From: Dysidea avara
Lineage: Eukaryota; Porifera; Demospongiae; Dictyoceratida; Dysideidae
DNA length: 64,000 nt
NCBI RefSeq assembly: GCF_963678975.1
Contig: NC_089272.1
Coordinates: forward strand, 19,667,399 to 19,731,398
Direction of reading: 5' to 3'
Below are positions 11,718 to 20,410 of this stretch, piece after piece. Position 1 is the first letter of the stretch. The number at the start of each line of letters is the position of its first letter. Below the pieces are notes generated by a model. It searched no databases. It was not told where the DNA came from and worked only from the letters and a program-made list of their open reading frames with translations. The position numbers and the translations under genes are program-made.

Positions 11718-12029
11718 GTGGAAACTATGGCAACCCCTCGAAAACCCAAGAGGAAGCTGGCAGGAAGCTCTCCGCCCAAAAGAAAATCTAAAAACGTCAA
11801 GAACAGTGAAGCCGACTGCATAGTCTGCGAAGAAGCGATCTTGGAGCCTGGCGAAAATTCTGATGGTGATGAAGCCGTATTCTGTGAAGGTGACTGCCAA
11901 GGCTGGATCCACAGAAAATGCGCGGGCCTGACCCGTCCAGCATTTCTCAAACTAGGTGAGTCTGACTCTCAGTACTTATGCTCTCATTGTATGCTGGTTA
12001 ACCAAAACAGTGAAATAAACAAATTGTGA
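11718..12029 (+). CDS. LINE ORF1, N-terminal part with PHD finger (interrupted)
   Basis: The start ATGGCAACC is the first good ATG of the LINE. The product has a basic N-terminus (KPKRKLAG, KRKSK) and then a PHD-type C4HC3 zinc finger at about residues 35-95: CIVC, CEGDC, H-x2-C and CSHC are visible. PHD fingers occur in ORF1 proteins of CR1-like LINEs, probably for nucleic-acid or chromatin contact (family knowledge). The stop at 12027-12029 belongs to a MITE inserted after position 12024, so the natural protein continued into 12657-13393. As it stands this copy would make only a 103-residue product. Confidence 0.85.
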   Translation: METMATPRKPKRKLAGSSPPKRKSKNVKNSEADCIVCEEAILEPGENSDGDEAVFCEGDCQGWIHRKCAGLTRPAFLKLGESDSQYLCSHCMLVNQNSEINKL

Positions 12030-12654
12030 CCGGATTTCACATAACAAGGCTTCCACACACACAAAATCAAACTTACGTTTTTACCAGAAATGGATTGCTG
12101 GCCTAATACACTATCACATTCCACACTGTACTTCCTTCAGGACTGGCAAGTCTGGTTTCTGTGGCAGCTTTCTTCCGACCCTGTCAAAGCCACGAGTGGG
12201 AGATTGGCGCCATTGAATGGCCATGGCTTTGTGATAATGGTGTGTAGTGAGCTGGGACTTCACAGAGAGCTCACCAATAGTGTTCTCGGTCAATTTGGAG
12301 TGATTTGAGGGCCATGGAGAGCCCAAACTTGGCCTCTGGATTCCAATCGTCTTCTTACTCCATTTTATACCCGTATATTAAGACCACCATCCACCCCCAC
12401 CCTCCCACCCTATTACTATCACCTGTGATATTATTACCCACTCGAGAAAAGCTGCCCAAAACAGGGCTAATTTTGGGTATCAGAAATGTATACACCCACT
12501 CAGTGATAGCTAGTAAATAGATGCATACTTGGTGCAAATTTTGTTTGCACAGCTGTAGGCACTGGGAAGTTATTACACAATGATTACTTAAAATCGCCAT
12601 ATCTCCTAACGAAGTTTTGTGCGTCGAAGCCGGGTTTTGTCAAATTCAGTCACA
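12025..12654. mobile_element. TGTGAC-ended MITE inserted in LINE ORF1 (AT TSD)
   Basis: The left end is TGTGACCGGATTTCACA. The right end reads, inverted, TGTGACTGAATTTGACA, followed by matching GGCTTC blocks on both sides. AT lies directly before (12023-12024) and after (12655-12656). Removing 630 bp plus one AT restores the ORF1 frame exactly. The ends match the MITEs at 3341 and 58518. No transposase is encoded. Confidence 0.85.
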
Positions 12655-12656
12655 AT

Positions 12657-13393
12657 TAATGAATACCATTAAAGACCTAAACGCCAGCATAGTTTCACTT
12701 ACAGAAACAATCACCCTACTACAGTCATCTGTCAACAACACAAATCAATCAGACCAGACAGCAGGCAACACATCGACATCTCTTAACATCCCATCAGAAG
12801 CCAGTGTCAATACTTCTGCAAATATAACCAATACCAAAGCCAGAAATACTGACAGAAACCACAACATTGTCATCTATGGTATCCAGGAGTGCCCTCCAAA
12901 TATGCCAAGAGTCGCCAGATCTAAACTTGACTTGGAGAAAGTTCTCCCGATCCTTAACACCATCGACACTAGTATTGGTGATACTTCAATTAATGACATT
13001 CACCGTTTGGGAAAATTCTCAGCTGATAACAATCGTCCAAGACCAATACTAGCTAAATTTCTCCGTACACTTGATGCCAGCACTGTCTTATTCAACAGAA
13101 GCAAAACCAAAAAACCTATCCTGATTAAACCTGACATGACACCTGAAGAGAGAAAGATAGAATCAATCCTTCTTCATGAACGTTGGAACCTTATTCAACA
13201 AGGAATAGACCGTAAGGCTATAAAACTTCGCAACGGTCAGATTCTTATCAACAACAGACTTCATGGCATAGTTACAGACTTCAAATTTGTTAATTCCTCC
13301 GGTGGTTCATCTACTACAAGCTCTACATCTGCTAGTATTGCACCCGACTCTGTCCCTAATCAACAACCCTCTGTTCCTAATCAAAATCAATGA
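12657..13393 (+). CDS. LINE ORF1, C-terminal part (RRM-like/ORF1p)
   Basis: This is the continuation of ORF1 beyond the MITE; an open frame extends back into MITE sequence to 12617, but that part is not native. It contains a heptad-like stretch (IKDLNASIVSLTETITLL, probable coiled coil), a polar linker, then an RRM-like fold beginning NIVIYGIQE with RPRPILAKF as the second RNP-like strand, then KPDMTPEERK and a basic helix. This resembles ORF1 RNA-binding proteins of CR1/L1-type elements. With the MITE excised ORF1 would be 347 residues. It ends at TGA 13391-13393, in the same frame as ORF2 and followed by CTA. Confidence 0.85.
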
Positions 13394-16249
13394 CTACCTA
13401 ATTGTTTCTACATAAACACTAGAAGTATTGTTAATAAGTTAACACAATTCCAATCCTTAGTTTACTCTCATGAATATGACTTGGTTGCTATTACAGAAAC
13501 CTGGTTAACCAGCAATGTATTTAACAATGAAATTCTACCAAATCAATACATTATCTATCGCAATGATCGTAGGTCTAGAGGTGGAGGGGTCCTAATTGCC
13601 GTTCGAACTCATATCATCAGTAAACTCTTACCCTCCCCCACCAATCTTGAGATGTTGACTGTTGAACTAAAGCTACCCAAACGCCTAATCTTATGTGTGG
13701 TATACCTTCCTCCTGATCCAACATCATCTCAAATTCGATCCCTATCAGATCACATATCACAGTTCCAGCAGTCACACAGTGTTGTTCTTCTAGGTGATTT
13801 TAATCTACCACATATAAACTGGGAAACAATGTGTGGTAATTGTCGAGCCTCTGAAGACTTATGCGACATGACCTTTGAATTGAATCTTGTCCAACTTATA
13901 ACCTACCCAACACACATTCATGGCAACATACTTGACCTCATTCTTACCAATGACGAAGACCTCATCACAAATGTCTCAGTTAATTCTCCAGAATGTTCTC
14001 AGATTTCATCTGACCATTTCCCAATTTCCTTCAGTATTAACCAAAACTGTCTACCACTTCACAATACTACTACATTACAAGCTTATGATTATTCAAAAGC
14101 TGACTTTACGAGTATGAATGACTTTATTTTAAATTCTAACATTGCTGACTGCTTAACCTGTGATGATGTTGAAAGCACTTGGTCTACCATCAAATCGGTC
14201 ATCTCAGAAGCAATGTCCTTGTTTATACCCAAGTTTCAGTTGCGATCTAATCAGTATCCAAAGTGGTTTAGTCGTGATATAAGGCATCAGTTGAAGTGCC
14301 TTCACACTCTCAGAAGAACTCATAAACGTTCACCCACTCCCCATAATACTGCTAAACTTCGTCTAGCTGATGAACATTTTCAACAAAGCGTAGCTTTAGC
14401 CAAATCTAATTATGAGTCTTCCCTCATAAACAGTTATGCCGAATCCTCTAATCCTGCTATCTATCACTATATTAGAAGTTATACTAAATCTGGCACAATA
14501 CCACCTACTGTACATCTCGATGACACTACAGCTTCAAGTGATACTTCCCGAGCTAGTCTGTTCAATCGATACTTCCACTCAGTTTTTACAGCTCCAACAT
14601 CTTCTGAACAAACCATTCCATCACTCCATCCAGATCAAATAAATTCTCTAACATTCACTGAGGATGAAGTATACTATGTTCTGTGCCAACTTGACCCTAA
14701 CAAAGCTACTGGTATCGACAAAATTAGTCCCAAGGTCCTCAAAAACTGTGCTTTCTCACTAACCCGTCCATTATGCCATCTTTTTAATCTCAGTCTGTCA
14801 ACTGGGTCAATTCCTGAGGAGTGGAAGATTCATTTAATTGTATCTGTATACAAATCAGAAGATAGATCTTCAGTAAAGAACTATCGTCCGATCTCCCTCC
14901 TCAGCAACACGTCTAAAGTCCTTGAAACTCTAGTTTATAACAACATAATCAATCACACACTCAGCCATATCACAAATTGTCAATTTGGGTTCCTTCCTGG
15001 TAGATCAACTACCCAACAACTGTTGCTATACTTGAACAGCATTCATCAAGTCACCACTCAAGGCCATCAAATAGACTCTATTTATTTGGATTTTCGCAAG
15101 GCCTTCGACAGTGTTCCACATATGAAACTGCTAAATAAATTGAAGTCTTGTGGAATCTCCGGTAATCTCCATAAGTGGTTCAGCAGTTATCTACATAATC
15201 GTCTACAATGTGTAAGAATCTGTAATTCCATTTCCAACTTACTTCCCATCCTGTCTGGGGTGCCTCAAGGTAGCACCCTTGGCCCACTGCTCTTCCTGCT
15301 ATACATCAATGACCTACCATCTGTCATAAAATTCTCAAGTATATTCCAGTTTGCTGATGATACCAAACTATCTAAAAGTATTGCTGTTTCTTCTGACCAA
15401 CTGTGCTTACAAGAAGATCTCAACCATTTATTCACCTGGAGTGTTAACAATGATTTTAGATTCAGTGTACCCAAATGCATCCACCTGAGTTTCAACAGTA
15501 AATTCACTACCACATATTCTATTGATGGCTGCCCACTCCCACAGCTTCTTTCTCATCGTGACTTAGGTTTGCAGCTTTCATCAGATATGTCCTGGTTCAA
15601 GCACTATCAAATCATAACTGCTAAAGCCTATAAATATTTAGGACTGCTGAGGCGTGTCTTCCATAGCTGCCATTCTATCAGAGCCAGAAAACTTCTCTAT
15701 TTAACTCTAGTGAGATCTCAGTTAACTTATTGCTCACAATTGTGGAATCCTTATATGATCAAAGATACCACTATTCTTGAAAAAGTACAAAGACGAGCCA
15801 CCAAGTTCATTCTAGCTGATTATGTCAGTGACTATAAAACACGCCTACTCCGGTTAGGTATCTTACCTCTAATGTATATGCTCGATCTCTATGATATTAT
15901 GTTCCTTGTCAAAGCTTTACAACAGCCATCTTCTCAATTTAACATATACAACTACATATCATTTAGCTCTTCCAACACCAGGTCTTCGTCTACCAACAAA
16001 CTAAATCATGTCCGCACTAATAGTAACTATGCCAGAAACTTTTACTTTAATAGAATTCCCAGGATATGGAACCAATTACCTTGCATTGACATCAACCAGT
16101 CCCTACCAGTCATCAAAGCTACTATTCAGAACTATTTATGGCAACACTTCACCACAAATTTCTCTCCTGACAATCCCTGCACCTATCATTACTGCTGTAG
16201 ATGCAGCAAGTGCTATGATTCTGGACTGACAATTAACTTTACTACATAA
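13394..16249 (+). CDS. LINE ORF2: APE endonuclease and reverse transcriptase
   Basis: The frame is open from directly after the ORF1 stop. The first residues (FYINTRSIVNKL) are the usual N-terminus of APE-type LINE endonucleases, so the true coding region starts at or before 13394 although there is no ATG there. Endonuclease motifs are AITETWL, LLGDFNLPHINW and SDHFPISF. Reverse transcriptase motifs are NYRPISLL, QFGFLPGRSTTQQ, YLDFRKAFDSVPH, GVPQGSTLGPLLFLLYIN and the catalytic FADD. A Cys-rich CCRCSKC tail follows. It is about 951 residues with no internal stop. The protein copies its own RNA at a nicked target. Translation probably depends on stop readthrough or reinitiation from ORF1. Confidence 0.93.
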   Translation, partial: LPNCFYINTRSIVNKLTQFQSLVYSHEYDLVAITETWLTSNVFNNEILPNQYIIYRNDRRSRGGGVLIAVRTHIISKLLPSPTNLEMLTVELKLPKRLILCVVYLPPDPTSSQIRSLSDHISQFQQSHSVVLLGDFNLPHINWETMCGNCRASEDLCDMTFELNLVQLITYPTHIHGNILDLILTNDEDLITNVSVNSPECSQISSDHFPISFSINQNCLPLHNTTTLQAYDYSKADFTSMNDFILNSNIADCLTCDDVESTWSTIKSVISEAMSLFIPKFQLRSNQYPKWFSRDIRHQLKCLHTLRRTHKRSPTPHNTAKLRLADEHFQQSVALAKSNYESSLINSYAESSNPAIYHYIRSYTKSGTIPPTVHLDDTTASSDTSRASLFNRYFHSVFTAPTSSEQTIPSLHPDQINSLTFTEDEVYYVLCQLDPNKATGIDKISPKVLKNCAFSLTRPLCHLFNLSLSTGSIPEEWKIHLIVSVYKSEDRSSVKNYRPISLLSNTSKVLETLVYNNIINHTLSHITNCQFGFLPGRSTTQQLLLYLNSIHQVTTQGHQIDSIYLDFRKAFDSVPHMKLLNKLKSCGISGNLHKWFSSYLHNRLQCVRICNSISNLLPILSGVPQGSTLGPLLFLLYINDLPSVIKFSSIFQFADDTKLSKSIAVSSDQLCLQEDLNHLFTWSVNNDFRFSVPKCIHLSFNSKFTTTYSIDGCPLPQLLSHRDLGLQLSSDMSWFKHYQIITAKAYKYLGLLRRVFHSCHSIRARKLLYLTLVRSQLTYCSQLWNPYMIKDTTILEKVQRRATKFILADYVSDYKTRLLRLGILPLMYMLDLYDIMFLVKALQQPSSQFNIYNYISFSSSNTRSSSTNKLNHVRTNSNYARNFYFNRIPRIWNQLPCIDINQSLPVIKATIQNYLWQHFTTNFSPDNPCTYHYCCRCSKCYDSGLTINFTT

Positions 16250-16365
16250 GTTTAATTAACTCCCGGCTGCCAGCACAGGTTGCTGGCAGACCATCAATGC
16301 AACTTTTTCTTCATCTATACCCACCTACACATGTATAATTGTAATTGTATGTTGCATTGTAAAGC

Positions 16366-16386
16366 ATTAATAATAATAATAATAAT
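16366..16386 (+). repeat. (TAA)n tail of the LINE
   Basis: About seven TAA units end the LINE 3' UTR, directly before TTTCTCTGGGCGGCC of the host MITE. Confidence 0.9.
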
Positions 16387-16479
16387 TTCTCTGGGCGGCC
16401 CTGTAGGTAACATCAAAAGTTATCAACCATCTATTACTACATGATTTAGCATCAAAAAATTGGAAAAATATTGGTGTTA

Positions 16480-17215
16480 CAGGGGCGTAGCCAGGATTTT
16501 TGAAGGGTGAGAGACTTTCAATATTTTAATAAATCAAAACTCAGCAAATCGTAATATTTTATGCAAAAAGTACATTAATTATGATGCATTAAGTGGCCCT
16601 TGGATGAAGGTACTGTAGTACTAGATAAAGTCACCTAGTGGAAGCAGACAGCATAACACATAGAGACACATATAGCTAGTACTCTGTAAGTGATGGTTAT
16701 ATCTCACTGTGGTATAGGAGCCATGAATCCACTGATACAAATGACGATCAAACAATATAACTATACAAATATGCATAGCATGAATTCATTTTGCATAACA
16801 CAAGTGATAAATTACTGGAGCTCTATATCTTTAAACACTGCATACCAAAGCTATAGCAGTATAAGGTCATGCTAAGTTTTGCATTTAATGTTGGAATGTC
16901 TGAAAAACTTCATATGGACATGGATATTTACATGCATGTTCTATTAGAGTATACCTGACTGCTCTATTAGAGTATATACCTGACTGCTCTATTAGAGTAT
17001 ATCGATCTTTTAACAAGTTTTGAAGAGGGCTCATGTTACCTCTGTAAATCCTTCCCTGAGAGATGAATATAAGTTTTATCAATTGTTGTGCTGTGCCTTT
17101 ACACTATATTGCTCACTCATTTTGTCCTGCCACACTAAATGGTGCGTTAGGATCCTGCTTGCAGAAGTCTAAATTTTACAGGGGGGTTCCGGAACCCCCC
17201 CTCCCTACGCCCCTG
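16480..17215. mobile_element. MITE with CAGGGGCG TIRs and 5-bp TSD TGTTA
   Basis: Left end CAGGGGCGTAGCCAGG, right end CCTACGCCCCTG. TGTTA flanks it at 16475-16479 and 17216-17220 and occurs once in the uninterrupted foldback arm B (near 17310). The interior is AT-rich with three 19-bp motif copies. A 5-bp TSD would fit a hAT5-like group (inference). Confidence 0.8.
16937..16999 (-). repeat. Three clustered 19-bp motifs
   Basis: Minus-strand copies at about 16937-16951 (partial), 16956-16974 and 16981-16999, the last followed by TATCGATC. The spacing of the latter two is 25 bp. Confidence 0.85.
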
Positions 17216-17640
17216 TGTTATCATCTGGCAATTCAGTATTTTGTAATATTGCATTTTTATATAGTACAAATGTATAAAATGCAATAATATTATAATATAC
17301 TGAAATTGCCAGGTGATAACACCTGATTTTCTGATTCTAAATCATGTAGTAATAGATGATTGATAACATTTGATGTTACCTAACAGCAGCAGTCTTTTCA
17401 CTGCCACACTATGTTGCCTCAAATTTACATTCCCATACATTCTTTTTCTTTTTTATCATAACCTTGTTACTTTGTGTCCATCCAAAGTACAGACAAAGTT
17501 GGTAATGTCGCCAACTATACCCTTGAAAATAATAAGCACCTTAAGAGATGCTATTAGTCACACCGATGTCCATACCACAACTAATTAACTTTCTTTGATA
17601 CTTAGATTATAGGTACATTTTGCAATTTACACAAATACAG

Positions 17641-17810
17641 GCCTGCTAAGAGGGAGGGGACAACTGGGGCATTTTGCCCCGGGCCCCAGCCTGAAAGGGG
17701 CCCCTTGAATACCTGTTTAAAAAATCGATATACTCTAATAGAGCAGTCACAGTATTCTTCAGAGGAACAGAGTAGCAAGCTACGTATGTAGTTATAAATA
17801 AGGAGAGGCC
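17641..17810 (+). mobile_element. Partial copy of the GGGCCGCC-family MITE
   Basis: Shares with 11190-11400 the order CAACTGGGGCATTTT, CCCCGGGCCCCAGCC, GAATACCTGTTTAAAA, the 19-bp motif (17731-17749) and CAGTATTCTTCAGAGG. The right end is missing. Confidence 0.75.
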
Positions 17811-19010
17811 AACCTATTATGCTGGCATATTTGACGCAAGCCTACTATTACTAATAATAATAAGGTAGTAGTATAGGTATATTCGCTGCAGGCACACCAT
17901 TGTGTAATTTAGTGAAGTAAGTTTTCACCTGTATGTACAGGATAGGAAATGAATCTAATTAAAACCTTAACTTACTGATACAATACCACAAATACATCTC
18001 AGCAACCTCAGTATACCTAAGAAAAATTACTATTGTTAGTCAAGCATTATTCACAATAGCCCATGCAGCACATTGGAAGAGTGCTAGTTGTTAGTCTCTC
18101 ATGGCCAGACTGCTTTTTCTTCCACAGTGCTTATTGATTAGAAATTATAAGCACCTGCTTGAAACATTGTTGATTTTTAAAATTCATGGGGTGTTACTAC
18201 AGTAAGCATAATGCAAGCATATTAGGTGGATATTTCAACAAAAACTGTGGAGCTTAATTCCATGAAAATAGATCAATACCTAAAATAATTAGCTTCATAT
18301 AATTGTAATTAAAGTGTTTGTTATAGTTGTATAGTTGAGTGTTTTGTTACATTACAATTCTACAGGTATGACATTTGGATTCACACTTTATTTAATAGAG
18401 CAGTCAGTAAAAACTGCAATAGAGCATTCTGATGCATTATATATAGCTCCTTAGATCAATACTCTCTAATAGAATAGTCACTTTGTAGTGAAATACTCTA
18501 ATAGAGCATTCACTGATTAAATTGCTCCAAAATAATTGTAAAAAATGTTGCTAACCTAGGAGCATAAATAGAACACTGAAAAGAATAATAGATGAAAAAA
18601 ATTTCTCTGGATGCATTTTGGGCAAAAATTTTGAGCATATTTAAGTCAGGCGGCTCAGGCCTAAATAGTAGTATAAAATAACTATAGACTAAAACCCTGT
18701 ACAAATCAGCAGAAAGTACAGGTAAATGCATGTTTCTGTGACAAACCTTCCTAGTGCATCGGTGTAAAAATATTTGCTGAGTCCCTATCTATATGCATGG
18801 CCTCTAATTGTTAATTTTAGGTAACTGTTGTACATTAATATTGTTGTCAATAAATCATTACTGTGTAAAATACTATCAATTGGTACTGAAGCAATGGGGT
18901 AATTACCTTCAGTGCATGGGGTACAATATTTTTTTGGACTCTGGCAAAGTAGATATACACAATGTAGTTGGCTTATATAGCAGCATGGCCAAATACTGTG
19001 ACTTCACCCA
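17811..19010. other. No gene recognised; cluster of 19-bp motif variants
   Basis: AT-rich. Degenerate motif copies occur at about 18392-18405, 18412-18430, 18461-18480 and 18494-18512. A sequence at 17813 (TATTATGCTGGCATATTTGACG) recurs in altered form near 46597 and marks another short dispersed repeat. Short frames here are unsupported. Confidence 0.5.
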
Positions 19011-19015
19011 TACAG

Positions 19016-19238
19016 CAGTGGCGGATCCAGGATGGGGCATTTGGGGCAAATGCCCCCCCCCCCTTCAAGAAATTGCATACAAGATCGAGATACTCTAATA
19101 GAGCAGTCAATTACTCTAATAAAGCAGTCACAATGTTCATGAGGCAGTGTAGCTTACCTATGAAGCTATAAATAGGATTTTATTTTACATAACAGACGTG
19201 ATATGGTTGGTAAGGATAACTAGCTATTATTGTCGAGA

Positions 19239-19277
<39 letters not shown>

Positions 19278-19368
19278 TCTTCAACTGGTTTTCAGTAAGT
19301 TTTTTTTGGTCTTCAACTGTTTTTCAGAAAGGTGCCCCCCCTCTTTCCAAACTCTGGATCCGCCCCTG
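19016..19368. mobile_element. MITE with CAGTGGCGGATCC TIRs and 5-bp TSD TACAG
   Basis: Left end CAGTGGCGGATCCAGG, right end CTGGATCCGCCCCTG, with direct repeat TACAG at 19011-19015 and 19369-19373. Contains two 19-bp motifs (19091-19109, 19112-19130) and a T-run of more than 35 bases (about 19239-19276). Same TSD length as the 16480-17215 element. Confidence 0.8.
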
Positions 19369-19416
19369 TACAGCTATGATAAATCGGTAGCACTAGTACT
19401 TTTACATGCCTGCCTA

Positions 19417-19922
19417 CATTGTTGGGGTAACGCATTACACAAGTAACGTGTTACGTAATAATTATTACTTTTGTGGTAACGAAGTAATATGCTGTAAAAA
19501 CAGGTAATATAACTCAAGTTGTTTACTTGCAAATGTAACGCGTTACTTAAGTAATGAAGTTACTGTAACGAGTCTAATATTACATAATATTATTACTTTA
19601 AGTAACGAAGTTACTAATCTCGTTAGTAATCCACTGAGTAATGCCTAGCCACTACGAAGTAATGAAGCCTACTGAATGAAGCTTATTCACCAGCTTCTTA
19701 CTTATAACTAAGATTTGCACATTGTCCAACAACACAATCATGTCACGTGATAAAGTGGTAGTTTCACACATGACAGCTTAAGGCTATGGACACAATATAA
19801 TATGTAATATTATTATAGTTACTTTATTTTATGGGTAATATGTAACTGTAACTAAATAGTTCAGTTGTAAATAAATGTAATACGTAACAAGTTACATTTA
19901 AAAAGTAACAGTCCCAACACTA
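19417..19922. mobile_element. hAT-like MITE of the CA(G)TGTTGGG / GTAACGCGTTAC family, copy 1
   Basis: Ends are CATTGTTGGGG and CCCAACACTA. The 8-bp flanks CCTGCCTA and CCTGCATA differ at one base. The body is rich in GTAACG/CGTTAC repeats and has a central block (CATGTCACGTGATAA and others) that matches the copy at 60647-61169 in inverted orientation. Confidence 0.85.
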
Positions 19923-20372
19923 CCTGCATAGTGATTCAGGTATCTGGTACAGCTTAGCATGTAATTATGTATATAGATGAAGTAATCATTGGTAGCAATA
20001 TTAGCCCATTACTGAAGCACTTTGAGGTAAACCGCTAATTGCCAAGCACATCATTACTCACTATCTTGACTACATTAAAATTGTATGTAGCTTTACATGG
20101 TTACAATTATAGTATAACAAATGAAATAATATACTGAGAATTCTGAAAGTTTAAAGGTTAATCAGACCAGTTACAACCCAGTAAATTTTATATTTTATGC
20201 AGACATCTGAGGTGCAGCAGGTGAATGTATTACACACCGATGTGCACTTACTCAATTAAAACTGTTTCTAACATAATTATGGTAGTCACTAGAACTCTTG
20301 TTATGTAATGTGTCAAACCTAAAGCCTTTGAATTGTTGTAAGCTGCAACCAGTACTTAAGTGATGTTTTCCT

Positions 20373-20410
20373 TTAGTCACCAGCAACGTGGACTAAAGCC
20401 TTATAGGAAC
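20373..20410 (-). CDS. Exon 10: candidate terminal exon
   Basis: The acceptor CCCTTCTCACAG is good; the phase 1 frame reads [11 protein letters not shown] and then TAA. It is short and has no domain. No clear AATAAA was seen just downstream, so the true 3' end may be elsewhere. Confidence 0.4.

Larger units (their letters stand above)
11546..16386 (+). mobile_element. CR1/Jockey-group non-LTR retrotransposon (LINE), nearly full length
   Basis: The 5' end is set at CACGTGACGCGAG, after an A-rich stretch. It has a 5' UTR of about 170 bp, ORF1 (PHD finger plus RRM-like region), ORF2 (endonuclease plus reverse transcriptase, no RNase H seen), a short 3' UTR and a (TAA)n tail at about 16366-16386. 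It sits inside the hAT-like MITE. Apart from the MITE in ORF1 (12025-12654) the frames are open, which suggests a young insertion. A clear TSD is not visible because the 5' flank is A-rich. Confidence 0.9.
11180..16403. mobile_element. hAT-like MITE (CAGGGCCGCCC TIR), split by a LINE
   Basis: The left end is CAGGGCCGCCCACAG and the right end is CTCTGGGCGGCCCTG. The 8-bp TSD TAGGTAAC lies at 11172-11179 and 16404-16411, and occurs once in the uninterrupted foldback arm B. The element proper is 11180 to about 11540 plus the last 17 bases; the LINE fills the rest. Its body carries two 19-bp motifs (11301-11346) and a T-run. A related partial copy is at 17641-17810. Confidence 0.85.
11047..17515. 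mobile_element. Palindromic foldback, split by later insertions
   Basis: Arm A is 11047-11179 plus 16412-16479 plus 17216-17260. Arm B is about 17262-17515. Shared landmarks in inverted order are CATTACCAA.TTTG, GGTTATGAT, GGCAACATAGTG, GACTGCTGCTGTTAGGTAAC and CATGTAGTAATAGATG. Arm B is uninterrupted and so shows the state of arm A before the two insertions at 11180-16403 and 16480-17215. Confidence 0.8.

Noticed and set aside
18510-18731. 73-codon minus-strand frame with possible splice acceptor nearby, as a further exon of the CARD gene
   Set aside because: No domain and no phase-compatible boundaries; the 20373-20410 exon fits better.
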